64,000 nucleotides of DNA. It comes from Chrysopilus asiliformis (lineage: Eukaryota; Arthropoda; Insecta; Diptera; Rhagionidae). Every line of letters begins with the position of its first letter. The stretch's first letter is position 1. Below the pieces are notes generated by a model. That model was not told the DNA's origin, made no database searches, and saw only the letters and a list, made by a program, of their open reading frames with translations. Below are positions 10,168 to 21,639 of the stretch, piece after piece. The stretch is from positions 114,081,234 through 114,145,233 of the forward strand of contig OZ035962.1 in the NCBI GenBank assembly GCA_964034945.1, read 5' to 3'. The position numbers were made by a program, and so were the translations under genes.

Positions 10168-11330
10168 ATCCACCAGCTCCTAGCCCCGTTTAACATCAGC
10201 AGCCAGTTCCAGTCAGTGTCACGTCAGTGAAATAAAATGCAACAAAAATACGAAAATTGGAGAAAAAACGCACACACAACACGAAGGGCCAATATGTACA
10301 CAAGAAACAAAATAAAACGAAGAATTTTTTTTTTTGAGAAACTAGAAAAACCCCATTTCTCTAGCGACGAAATAATCAAAACACATCCAACACAATCGCA
10401 CAGTTGCGGTGGATGGAGTCGAATACGCTACGATAGTTTCTGAAAGCCAAAAACTTGCAACTCCACAGCCAAATTCTGGAATGAGTGCCCGAAATCATAT
10501 AAAGGCTATGCGTTATGCTTCATCACCGAGCGCGATTCTGCTGCTGTTACTCGCTTCGACAGTGCGCTCATAAGTGCAAAGAAGTGCGTGAAATTCAAAT
10601 GACAGCAAAAGGGCTTAGGCAGCCAGGCGGAGGCAGGGGCTCTCAACAGCAATCATTTAGCATTAGCCCTTATCCGGCTTACCAACACCTTCACCCCGGC
10701 GCAGTAGAATCCATTAACACACAGGAGGCTTTGCATGCACAAAAAATACGGAATGTGAAAAAGCAACAGCATAAATGCACGCATAATTTTCCCCCACCAC
10801 CAATTCTCACTTGTTCGATAGCCCGAAAACAGCAAAAAACCGACATGGCATACCTCGATTTCCCCTTTTGATGAAAAGTGCAACAACAAAAACACCCTCC
10901 TGTCCGAAATTTCCACGCACACGCAGAAAATCCCGGTAACATAGCTACTGGAACACATGCTGGATGTGACCATAAGAGTGAGTGGGACAGAAGTTGGGAA
11001 ATGAACCGGAGAAGGAAATGGAAAGCGAAATTGTACGAAAACATTTTGTATGCTTCAGACGCAGAAGAGTCCGGGCGGAATACGCATTCACGCACACTGA
11101 GCTATTTCCAGTGCGTTTTTCTCGTTGCTGTTGCCTGCATTTTCTTTGGCATATTTTTGAAAGTTCGAATGTGTGTGAGTTACAAGTGTGTACGCACAAA
11201 ATTCTGGGTCCTACACCCCGAAAACGCAATAATCACCCGGAGTCGGCTTTTTTTCTTTTTATCAAAACGTATCGATGCGGGGTGGAGAGATTGAAAGGAC
11301 TATCTTTCTCACTCTAGTTTGTACGTTCGA
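10168..11330. other. Large complex island, candidate regulatory DNA
   Basis: One of the least A+T-rich parts of the window. Several overlapping open frames of 90-138 codons occur on both strands here, which is expected of balanced composition rather than of one gene. A TATAAA at 10498-10503 is followed 21-24 bases later by TCATCA. It could be a weak core promoter, but an ATG-started 21-codon signal-peptide-like frame (10508-10573, MRYASSPSA then ILLLLLASTVRS) would begin before the expected transcription start, so the two readings conflict. Repeated AAAAGTGC, CATGCA and ATGCGT-type words suggest a conserved non-coding element. Confidence 0.35.
10231..10236 (+). promoter_or_regulatory. Canonical polyadenylation hexamer after the smORF
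   Basis: AATAAA occurs 64 bases downstream of the stop codon of the 33-codon ORF, on the same strand. In A+T-rich DNA this hexamer is common by chance, so it supports the gene only weakly. Confidence 0.25.
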
Positions 11331-12204
11331 GGACTTTGCTTTGATGAATAATTTGCCGGTTTCCAATATGGGGAAAATGCACATTTTCAGTGGTGGGGAT
11401 GCAATCATTTTATGTTTTTTGATGCGTATATAAACATAATGCGTAATGTTATATAATTGAAGGGCATAAAAAACTGTTACTGACTTCATTTTTTTGCTTC
11501 AATCGAGACGAATGGTTTTTTTTTAGGGAAAAGTGCAACGCCTGCATTGAAAGGGTTTCTAATAGAGTTGTGATAGGATGCTGTGCAGTTGGCGGGGAGA
11601 ATTTAAATTAAGGTGTGAGGCGGCCATAGCAAAAACATGATAAAAAAATACACTACGATCGGAGAATAATAATTTCAATATCATGCAAGGTGCGAATTTA
11701 AAGGAAAATAAGAATTTAAACTTCAGAAAAAAATCCATCAAACATAAATATATTTATGCATATTTTCCCAAACATTTTTTCAGCAATTAAAATTTTTTCG
11801 ATGAGACGAGGTTTTTACCGAAAATTTTCGTAATTCATATTGGGTGGGGATGAAAAAATGCTTCAGCAGAATTTTGATCCACCCAAAAATTGTTTGAAAT
11901 TATGTTTTAAATCGGAGGTGTCCAACTTCTTAGCTTTAATACGAGAATACGAGTTATATTGGGCCACAAATAAAATATATTAACCCTAAAGATATGTGAT
12001 TAGTAAAAATCCGTATACCGTATACTAGTTTCGAAGAATACGTGTGGAGATTTTTTCCGCTATAAAAATTAAATATTTTTTTTTAAATTGGGTTCATAAA
12101 AGACGTCACAAAAAATGTGTAATAAGAAAGTTTGATATTAGTCCTCGCATTTGGAAGGAAAATGGAATTCGCCCCCTATGTACCTCTTATTTAATTTATC
12201 ATAA
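11331..12204. other. A+T-rich filler
   Basis: No gene seen. 'ggaggtgtccaacttcttag' near 11924 followed by 'gggccacaaat' near 11970 has the look of a hAT element terminus (CAGGGGTGTCCAAC... and GGGCC), but the copy is too decayed to delimit. Confidence 0.35.
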
Positions 12205-12380
12205 GGGGCTGTCCATAAAACACGTCACGCTAATTTTCGCCTCTTCAGACACCCCCATCCCTCGTTCCGTTTTTTGCGATTTTTTGTATTGGACGTCACA
12301 TTTTCTATTTTTTGGCATGAATTCCCGTTTTGTTTCGGAGGCATTTATCAAAAAATTTCACCGTCACGTATATAACTATT
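12205..12380 (+). repeat. One-ended copy of the GGCTGTC-ended MITE family
   Basis: The left terminus GGGCTGTCCATAAAACACGT followed by CACGCTAATTTT aligns with both ends of the 161-bp element at 7247-7407. The opposite terminus is not visible, although related 'gacgtcac' words occur at 12102 and 12291. This is probably a truncated or diverged insertion. GGGGCTGTCCATAAA-type termini are widespread in arthropod genomes. Confidence 0.5.
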
Positions 12381-13300
12381 TTTTGTAGGAATCTGTCCTA
12401 TTATTTCTCCCCGTGTACAAAAACTAGTAAAAATACAAAAAAAACAATTCTATTAAAGAAAAACAAATATATCCCATTTATAAGAATATCGGTTTGTGTT
12501 AAATTATTTTTAAATTACCTAATTACCAGCATAAAGTCACAAATCAAAATAATACAAACAGATTCAATTCTCCATTGTGAGGCAAATATAAACAAATTTG
12601 TAGCTTCCATAAAACCGAATTTCTTTTTATGCCTCATCAAATTGACCTTTTGCCCATTTTAAGTGTAAACATTCGGTTTTTGTCGGACGAGTGTTAGCCT
12701 CAACCATCCCTTATAGCTTAAGGACATCTCTATAGGCACCCTGGGATGTAACCAATTGAACAATTGCTCAGATGGTGTTCGAAAATTCCGTTCATTTGCC
12801 AAAATACCTACCTATATGTACCTTCATTGCAAGGTAGTTAAATTTCGTTTCTTCGTAACTATTCACTTATTTTTGTAGTTCTTAGTTAAAGTTTAGATTC
12901 AGGTCATTCAGTCATTCATGTCGATCGGTTTATGACTTTTGGAGTTCGCATGCATTCGTTTACAATCATCAGTAATCACCTTTCACCTGATTATCGGCTT
13001 TTGTCACTTGAATTTGAGTTCGATCCTATTGTTTGATCATCGATCAGTCGGATTATCATTACTGGGGTTGCTCTTTGAGGTTTAAATTGTTATTGGCTAT
13101 GGGCGTTTGTTGTGAGATTGAGGTAAGGACTACTGGGCACTTAAAATAGGATTTGCCACGGATATTCATTGAGCTAATCTGTTATATAAGCTGATTTATT
13201 GACTTGTAATATATGAATGGTTTATCTATAGGACATATTCGTAACAGTTCATAAGAATTGCAAGAGATAGTAGAATAGGTGATTTACAAAACGGGGATTT
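12381..13300. other. A+T-rich sequence with no recognised gene
   Basis: Overlapping open frames up to 12662 lack any recognisable domain. From about 12660 to 13150 composition is more mixed ('ttcagtcattcatgtcgatcgg', 'gatcatcgatcagtcgg') and may hold regulatory sites. Nothing else is supported. Confidence 0.4.
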
Positions 13301-13471
13301 ACAGAGAGGGAAGGGGGTAGATACTTGTAGTTGAAAAACTATCTTGAGCGATGACTCATCTAACTATGAGAACCACATCCGAATCGGTTAAATGGTTCAA
13401 AAGTTACAGGGGGAGAGGTATCGAAGGAAAAGGAAATAAAGGTCAATAAAAAGTGTCCTATATTTGTATTC
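13301..13471 (+). repeat. Fragment of a second dispersed family (ATCCGAATCGG type)
   Basis: It contains 'acatccgaatcggttaaatg', 'gttcaaaagtta', 'gagaggtatcgaaggaaa' and 'aaaaagtgtcctatatttgt' in order. The same ordered motifs occur at 61250-61360 (+) and, reverse-complemented, at 55600-55750. It abuts the GTCY-core repeat at 13472. Confidence 0.6.
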
Positions 13472-13990
13472 TAAATGATATATCATATAGGAGTATATTA
13501 GATTTAGTATACCCTTTGTAACACATCGAACCAATCATCGGACACAAAAATGAACTACACCAGGGTGTTAGAGATGACAAAATATTTTGATTTCCGCATG
13601 TCTGTCCGTCTGTCTGCCCATTTTATTCCATCTGTCTGTCGGTCCATGAACACCATAACTTTCGAAAGGATTGAGCTAAAAACTTGAAATTTTGTATAGT
13701 TACGTTTCTCGTAAATGACTAGGATAAGTTCTTGAACGGGTAAAATTGAATCATTTCTTCTCCCCTCTCACATACAAACGAAATAGTTTTTTGCAGTTTC
13801 CTCGAAAACGGTGAATCAAATAAAAAAATTAAAGGTAGATTTTACAACCATACTCATCCATACATTAAAATCCAATCGGACCACTGTTTTCCCCATCTCC
13901 CACATAAATAAATTTTTTTAATAAAAATTTTGCCTCTCCTTATCTAGAGTATTGGGCGATTGTTAGCCTTTTTTATTTCTATCAAATTTC
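13472..13990 (+). repeat. (GTCY)n-cored dispersed repeat, near-complete copy
   Basis: The plus strand reads 'atatatcatatag', 'agtataccctttgtaacaca', 'aatcatcgg', 'ctacaccagggtgttagaga', then GTCTGTCCGTCTGTCTGCCC and later CTGTCTGTCGGTCC, 'aacaccataactttcgaaag', 'gagctaaaaacttgaaattt', 'tctcgtaaatgac', 'cctcgaaaacggtgaatca' and 'catacattaaaatccaatcg'. Inverse in orientation to the copy at 8440-8945. It has no coding capacity. Confidence 0.7.
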
Positions 13991-14370
13991 TGTCATAAAA
14001 AACGTAGTGGATGGAGACCAGGAATAGAACATTTAGCGTCGTTTAACAAAACGTCTTATATCAAGGTTTCGTAAATCGGTGGATGGTTATATTTCTATCT
14101 CGTATTCAATAAATAAATTTTCATATAACTTAAAATAGGTAGCGTATTTTTGCATAATAATTGTTGGATATTGGCCCATCAATCCTGTTACACAATTTTT
14201 CAATAATTTTTTCAAAATAAAAAAAAATGAAGTTGTTAGACAATTCAAAATTTTCGATGCTTCATCATAAGAATTTTATTTGCTTTTCATGTTTGCAGAT
14301 AACGCGTGGGTGCTAAACTTTAAAAAAAATATTTTCCTTTTTTTTATAAATTAGATACGTGTTATGCACA

Positions 14371-15480
14371 CACATTGAAATATTTCGAGAGTTCAGTTCA
14401 ACGAATTTATGGAATTAATACACGAAACTATCGGCCATTTGAACGATGCGATTCAAAATGCGTATACCATGAACGGACAAAATTTTCTTGCAGTGGAATT
14501 TCTTTTCGAGTATTGGTGCGAAGCTGTTTACTGTTTTTTTTCAGCTATCAGTTAGGCAGCCAAAAAGTTATGCTGCTATATGAGCATAAATACGCATAAG
14601 CATAATACGCAGAGTTGTTTTTCTGTAGGTTTTTTTTTCACATATGCATAATGCGGGGGCGAAGTTAGGCGGGCAGGGACTTCGCTCAACATGAAAGGCA
14701 CTTTTTGGGCAAAACTCTGACTCTGAAAAAATTTCGTCGAGTGGCATCGCATCGCATCGGTCATTGCACTTTTCAAGCATAAGCAAATAAGCCAAGCCAA
14801 AAAGTCAAGCCATAGCATAAGTGCATAGATAGGGCCTGGCTGCTAGGGCTTAGGGCTAGAAAAACAGCCAAAACTGATAAAAATAGAATTCAATGCGCCA
14901 TATGCGTTTTGGCTTGTTTTCTGTTTTATGTTTTGGTGGATTATGGGAGTAAATACGCGCAGTTTTAATATTTTTTTCGTTGAATGCATTTCGTAGCCGA
15001 CTTACACCCGCACCACACGTCCCCATAGTCATAAATTCTTCTTAAAATTGCTCGCGTAATGCGTATATACGATTCTATGTTGATTATGTTGACGATGATA
15101 TGAAGGCATTGCATGGCTTTAAGAACCAAATGGCGATGACTTTATATGGCTTTGCTGGATTTTGTCAAAAACGCAGTCATTTCATCGTAGACAAAACTAG
15201 TTCTTTATTCCGTGTTCACTGCTTGGTCTTGATTTCAGAGCGAATTTTTCGAACAAGCAGAATGTCGCAGTTGCACAGCTTAAGAATTGTTGTGGGAGGA
15301 AAATTTTGTCTACTACCGCTGGAAAAATTGAAAAACGAAGAGACGCAACTGCAATTTTACCGACCCTTTTCTAAAATAGTTAGGTATCGATATCCAGATT
15401 GCAGCACGGTCTACTTTTTGACATGTGGTAAACATTTCAACGAGCGACTCAAAAGAAAGCTGCTGGAAATTATCTAGTCG
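14371..15480. other. Complex island, candidate conserved regulatory element
   Basis: From about 14450 to 15060 the sequence is dense in words such as GCATAA, CATAAA, ATGCGTA and GCATCG (tggcatcgcatcgcatcgg, 14743), typical in appearance of fly intronic enhancers. Overlapping short frames on both strands are compositional. A 125-codon plus-strand frame (15100-15477) ends in a basic stretch (FNERLKRKLLEII) and is unrecognised; I give it low weight. A coding role cannot be excluded. Confidence 0.35.
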
Positions 15481-17585
15481 ACTTTTTTTCAAATAATTAA
15501 TATGTGAGGATCATCCCTGTTTAACCCATTTTATCTCAAGTTTTTTTTTCAAAAATTCTATTTTTCTAATTTCTACGCAGAATTTAAGTTGTGATTGAAA
15601 GGATTTAAGATATTTCTAATTTGTATCAAAGTCTAGAACTTCGATAATTTTTTACAAAAATCAATTTTTTTTTGTTTCAAAATTTCGTCATAAGTTAACT
15701 TAAGCAGACAGGAACACAAACTGTGTTTAAAAAAGAAACAAATTCTTCCCTGAAAGCATTTCAATGTGTCATAGTTTCTAAATCCAGAGAATTTAAAAAC
15801 ACACTAAGCAGAAAAAAAGGGTTGGTAGACTTCGTTTTTGCAAAACCCTTTTTTCTAGAATTCAAAGTCATAAAAGGTGCGAATTACATGCAATTCCACT
15901 TGGAAGACACACAAATGTTTTTTTACAAAACAAATTTTTGCACTTCAATAAAACTCTCTCTTCTCCGTTGCATTCCTTTAAGTTTTAACCCATGAAGTAG
16001 TCGCCTTTTCCGATTGATGTACAAGTATTTTGCTTAAAATTTACAAATAGCACAGAAAAAAGGGTTTATGCAATAAAATCAATGTTATAAAAGAGGCCGC
16101 CCGCAATAATGCGAAAAACGCATTCTTCCGCCTGTATATTATATCTGCAAGCCATGCTATTCGAATTCAGCATGTAAGCTAAATCCTTTACCGAAACCAC
16201 GGCCTGCCCCTAATCAACCCTCATAAAAAAATTTGAAGGTGAAATGCCAAAAGTGTTGAAAGGGACCTCTCTGACTTTATAGGACGTCATAATTTTTTAG
16301 ACGTTTTTGCGTACCTGAGGCTGTTTTCAATAGTAAAAATTTTTATTTTCGGCATATTGCGACTGTAAAAAGGAATTTTACGAGATTACGAACCCTTTAA
16401 CGAAACTCTTTGACAATTAAGTTATAAGTCTTGCAAATTTTACTTTTCCTCAAACGTATTTGGAAACTGTTTTGGTATGAAAGGGTTTAAATGTTTAGCT
16501 GTAAATTTCATAATTAAAAATTTCGTATGTTGAATACCGAAGTTCAGTTTTATGTTGTTTTCTTAGACATAATTTTTATACTATAATAAAATCAGTCGTA
16601 AAAAAACTTGTTAGCAATTCGCAATTATGAAAAATTAGGATCTTTTAAAAATATGAGGGAAAAAATAACTTGAATCGCACTTCGGCTTGAGGGTAATTTC
16701 TAAAAAAATTTGCTTCTTCTAATGAAATTTAGTCATGAAACTGAATTTTTGTTTTATGCTTTTCTACGTGATTTTGTGCATATGTTTCATCGCGACTAGT
16801 CAAAGTGTGGCCTGAAATATTTATTTACGATGGATGGCCAAAAGTCAATAGCCGTCCTATCAAAACTTCAGTTCATACTCGCCGAATTGAGGTGAATGCA
16901 CCCTCAATTTGAGGAATATTGCTGAACAAATTTGGGCCCTGAAGCGGTACCTAATTCTTATCACCTCACCGTTTGACAAAAAAAGAAATTCTTCTTTTCG
17001 GTATTTGATTTTTAAGAAATATGCAGTTGCTTAGCGATAGTTGCGATGACGATAATCTTCTTTAATATTTTCATGTATTTCCGACCGATATCCAATCAAG
17101 AAGATACTTCGATAAAAAAAAAATTTTATTAAAGTTTTCGTAAGGCATCTATCAATTTAGAAGAAAAAAAAGTGAGGTGAAGAGTATCACTAGAGTTCAA
17201 ACTGATTACGTGACCTGGTAAGGGAAAATATTGACTTTTGGATTTTTTTCCAATGCATAAATCATCTTACGTGGTTTGATTGGAAATAAACTATTTTAGG
17301 ACAGCAGCTAAAATTAGAGATATCTAATATTGTCAATATTTGATTAGCTTTTTTAAAAATACCTTCAATCCAATATCATAATGTGTCATATTTTGGGAAA
17401 CCCTCTAGTGTTTTTTTGAGAAATGCTTTTTTGGAGTAAAAAAAAAGTTTAGTAACAGTTCTTCTTCTAAACTATAGCAAAGTTTTCTTTGCTTTAAATT
17501 TTTAACGCATTTCTTTTATACCAGAAACTTTCATAAAAAACTCCCGGCTTTTGAAAACTTTATTTATGAAAAGATTATTATGTAA
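15481..17585. other. A+T-rich filler
   Basis: T-runs and A-runs throughout and no recognised gene. 'ataggacgtcataattttttagacg' near 16278 vaguely recalls the GACGTCA-bearing MITE ends at 7.2 and 12.2 kb but lacks the terminal motif. Confidence 0.4.
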
Positions 17586-19110
17586 AATTGTGTCCACACC
17601 GCGCAGATCGGTTTCGCGAAAACACCGCGCACATTAAAATTATGTAGCACTTCTGCCCGTCTTTTAGTAGAATCAGCGTCGATATGCATTCATTAAGTCA
17701 GTTTTTTGTCTGTTTTTTGTGCATTTTGCATACCGCGTTTCTTACAACCAAGCATTTTTCAACAGCCTAACTACCGCGTTATATACGGGGTTAAAAATTA
17801 CAACAAAACATCCTTAAGGTTTTGCCTGAAATACCTTGGAGACCCAACGTCACTGTACTCGGGGCGGGGAAATTAAATTTTGTTTACAGAACTTACATGC
17901 AATTTTTTACTATTCACAATAATTTATTAACTTTAACAACACACACACTTTTATTCGATTACTTTCATTCATTGAACTAAAGAATTTGCACAAGAAGAAT
18001 ATCGAAAAGTGAAATCCTCGTATCTCAATCAATAAACACTAACCTCAAGTTCCGGGCATTTGAATTAATCGCCATAGTATTCAAAAATTAGCCAACATGA
18101 ATCACCTGCGAATTGAACAGCAAAAAAAAACAAAACCCATGACGCGAACTTTTACGCAGAAAACCTGCAGCATAAATCATCCGACCCACTTTATGCTTCG
18201 GGTGATACACAACCACGCACATAACAGCAACAAACGCGTCCATAGACTGAGCTCAAAAGTGCCAAAATAAAAACCTGATAATTTCGCCCAAAGTAAAACA
18301 GCTGACTTTATCGCCAAAAACCGGCATCAAAAAGTGCCATTAACCGCAATGAAAGTCCAATCCACCTGTTGCCCTCGCAAATGCATAACCTTGAGAAAGC
18401 AGCGCTAAATTTCCCGTATCAACATGAAAAGTGACTATTGTCACTATCGTCTAATACCGCCTCCCATCACCCTTCCAAAAAGAAAAAAACAAATATAAAT
18501 AAAACTGACCTGCGCTAACCGTCATCTGTACGAAAATACGCACGGATCCTGAACTTCCGTTACCCCTATCGGTCATTTGCAGATTCCAGGCCTACTTCCG
18601 TTCACTAAGGGTTGACTTCCAGTTCAATTCAGAAATATCCCTGCCTTCCCTGGCAGTTTCACTGTTTCCACGACCTTTCCCAAGAAATTCGCACGGTCTT
18701 CTTCCGGGTAACGAACCAATATCAACGGGACTTGTAGTAGTGCAGATTTCCCCGTTTTATCGCATTTTTCGACCGAGTTCGGCAAATTTTTGCGAATCAC
18801 ACGCCAATCAGAATTTTGCGTTCTCTTCGTGCGAATTGAATTCGTGTCGGTTGCAAAGATGGCCAATAGATGCCTTGCTCATATGAAACGTGTGCTCATA
18901 TATAATTGTATGAAGGGCTAGAGTGGAATCCAAATATTGCATGTACAATATTATACCTTCACATACTGTTATCTTGATTCCATTCGATTTGCTGGCCAAT
19001 CGAGTCACAATTCCAGTGAAGGGCGATGATAAGTTTTACATGTGTGCGGTTTTGCCAAGAAGAGATTCGCAATATTTCGCTATATAAACTTGCTGCAGAG
19101 CTTTTAGTAT
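17586..19110. other. Complex islands, candidate regulatory DNA
   Basis: 17586-17830 and 18050-19110 are less A+T-rich, with E-box (CACCTG at about 18362), CATAAATCA, TTTATGC and AAAAGTGCC words repeated. The frames on the minus strand at 18624-19008 are short, overlapping and unrecognised. Consistent with non-coding regulatory DNA. Confidence 0.35.
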
Positions 19111-19507
19111 CACTTTGGAACTCACCACGGCATTTTTCTCAAACTATTTAGTTTTAGAAATTTTCAAGTTTTTTTTCTCAACTGTTTTTCATTGTCAAAC
19201 ATTTTTTTTAAAACTTGGATAAAAAATCTAAAATAGAAATTAAAATACGCACAAATTGATCTCATAATATTGGAATTTTGTTTTACTAAAAATAATACAA
19301 TTTTATTTAAAAAAAATAAATTTATTCCCTACACTCACCCTGAATTTAGGTGAATCTTAGTCTCGGTTGCCAGGCTGGGTGATTTTTGCGAATGTTGCGA
19401 TGAACAGTAAAAAAATATTTCAAAAAAACAACCAACTGCTCAAAACACATCTAAAATGTATCAAATAAGTAAATAGATAGGTTTTGTACATTTTAATATC
19501 GGCAATA

Positions 19508-19621
19508 CAGCACACTCGCGATTAAATGAACATGAAATTTTAAGCTGTTCATATAACAGAATATTTAATCCGTTCATATCCGTTCATATAATAGAATGTT
19601 CATATAATCGCGAGTCTACTG
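19508..19621. mobile_element. 114-bp pogo/Tigger-like MITE with TA target duplication
   Basis: The left end reads CAGCACACTCGCGATTAAAT then GAACAT. The right end, reverse-complemented, reads CAGTAGACTCGCGATTATAT then GAACAT, giving 26-bp inverted repeats with three differences. TA flanks both sides (19506-19507 and 19622-19623). CAGTAGACTC(G/T)CGATTA termini with TA duplication are characteristic of pogo/Tigger-type Tc1/mariner relatives in insects. The interior repeats 'ccgttcatat' and has no coding capacity. Confidence 0.85.
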
Positions 19622-19623
19622 TA

Positions 19624-21040
19624 CTTTGGTAATGATTTAAGAAAAATTTTAATATCAATATTGAGTCACACAAATACAGGTCCTTTTGAGTGTGTACTGT
19701 ATTTATATGCAAAAACTAAAAATTGACAGACACCGTTACATTTTTCAAATCCATAATTATGAGTATTTTTTGACCATATTGCAACAGAAGCATCATATTA
19801 TGATACTAGTTCGGTATTTGAACGGGCTTGCCAAGATGAATCGTTGGGATTTAAAAAAAAAAAACATAAAAAAGCTCCAAGTTCCGCTCGTCTGATAACA
19901 ATTGGCACTCTAAGCTTCGCAATTTTCCAACCCGACACTTTCCAATGTTGATCACCAGTCTGGATTCTACACTGGAATTCACCACGATCTCTCTCGCAAT
20001 TATGCGAATAATTTATTTAAGCGGAAATCGCGATCGCGGCCCCACAGTCGCGACTTTGCGGTCCTTGGATAATTTGTAAAATGTCTTGTTGCGATACTCG
20101 CGAATATCAAAAGAAATTTTCGTTCGTTCCTGAAAGAAAACTTTCTTATATTTTATTATTACTATTAATAAACCAATTTTTATTTTAAAAAAAACTGCAG
20201 AAATGAAAAAACCACGCAAAACTGTGTCAAATATGAAAAAAAATATATTTAAAAAAATGTGCAAATAAAATTTTTTGCTTTATTTTAAAATTGCTATAAT
20301 ATTAAAACTTTATTTTAAAATATTAAAAATCTTAATTTTCTTCATAACTTTTTTACGACGTGTTAATTTAAACTTACCTAAATTCAGCAACAAAACGAAA
20401 ATAGTTTATTGGTAATGGCTGTTATTTTTCAATTTAGATCATAGTCGAATTTCCAACAGTCTATGTGTGTTCTAAATTCGTAATTAAATAATCGCCAGAT
20501 TTGCTTTATCATTTTCGTTTACAAATTGCTGTTATTTTCTTATTGTTACAAGTTTACAATTTTGATCCGAAATTATTGATATTTGTGGTAAGTTTAAATT
20601 CCACACAAATAGCAAAAATTTCCACTGTTTGCCATTTGATAAGCGTGAAATTCTAACTTGGATTTGTGACTATTTGCGAACACATGACGTGCAAAGATCA
20701 CTGATCTCTAAATCGACTTTAATGTGAAAATGTGTATTTTTTCGAAAAAAATTGTAAATATTTTATTTCTTTTCGAATGTTGTACTCCTACAATTATTGG
20801 GATTTAAAAATCACGATTGAATCACTAAATTCGGATGTGAATGTCGCCCGAATTTCTTCTCTTTTTTGAATTATGTCCGAAAAACCTCACCAAAAAAAGA
20901 ACATGGCAAGCATCCTGGGAAATTTTGATTCTGAGAAAAATCTTTCGTGTTTTTTTTCTGTCATTGGATAGATGCAGTGAACTCGGATACAATGAATGTC
21001 TGTAGCAAGTGATATTTGTGTGCAATGTGATTAAACATAT
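19624..21040. other. A+T-rich sequence with small balanced patch
   Basis: 19900-20130 is somewhat more balanced ('gcggaaatcgcgatcgcggc' at 20021). Elsewhere it is A+T-rich filler. No gene is recognised. Confidence 0.4.
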
Positions 21041-21352
21041 TTATAAGAAAATAAAGAAACTCAATGAGAAAAACATGTTTCTGGCAATATGTAAGCAATT
21101 ACAAAGCCCTGGCCGTTCGATATATTTTTTTATCATGCAAAGATGAATGAGTTTTGCAGGGCGGAACGCTCCGTCATCGTCACACAAACCAATAATTTTA
21201 TCCACATTCGCAATGTATTTTGCCCTTAAACCACACCCGAAATCATCGATCATTAATAGAAATTTGTCTGTTGGCCATTTATTGCCGATTGCAGTCAAGA
21301 ATGATGTGGTTTCGCTGGTCACACCTGGGTTTAAAATTAATGTTTGTGCCAT
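21041..21352 (-). CDS. Unrecognised coding-like ORF
   Basis: A 103-codon frame starts with ATG at 21352. Its first 90 residues have the texture of a soluble protein: MAQTLILNPGVTSETT, then KWPTDKFLLMIDDFGCGL, then NVDKIIGLCDDDGAFRPAKL. No family is recognised. AACCCAG/GTGTGA inside the frame could act as a splice donor. The end of the frame (NMFFSLSFFIFL) looks like read-through into A+T-rich DNA, so any real exon would end earlier. It may be a transposon or gene relic, or chance. Confidence 0.18.
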   Translation of the reverse strand: MAQTLILNPGVTSETTSFLTAIGNKWPTDKFLLMIDDFGCGLRAKYIANVDKIIGLCDDDGAFRPAKLIHLCMIKKYIERPGLCNCLHIARNMFFSLSFFIFL

Positions 21353-21565
21353 TTTTTAAACCTAGGACAAGAAAAACAAACATTGGTTAATAATTTAATA
21401 ACCGTAAAATGGTTTTTTTAAATAACGCAAGAAAACCACCTTAAACACCCTAACGCGAGGTGCGCCATCTGCATTGCGATAGCAAGAGCACCAAAGTTCC
21501 ATGACAACAGCGGGCAATTATGAGAAAATCTTGTGCGCGCGAAATAGTCAACCGCGAGAAATTTT

Positions 21566-21612
21566 GGTACTCGATCCGCCGGATTTTCCGGAAATCCGGC
21601 GGATCGAGTACC
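21566..21612. repeat. Near-perfect 46-bp palindrome with one extra T
   Basis: The left arm (21566-21586) is GGTACTCGATCCGCCGGATT plus T, and the right arm (21592-21612) is its exact reverse complement. Counting the central TCCGG, the whole sequence is a zero-loop palindrome interrupted by a single extra T. It is much more G+C-rich than its surroundings and could form a very stable hairpin. Confidence 0.9.
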
Positions 21613-21639
21613 GAAGACCACCGCTATGGAGATAGAAGA

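Noticed and set aside
15100..15477. 125-codon plus-strand frame ending in a basic helix-like tail
   Set aside because: No recognised family and weak start context; kept only as a note in the island entry.
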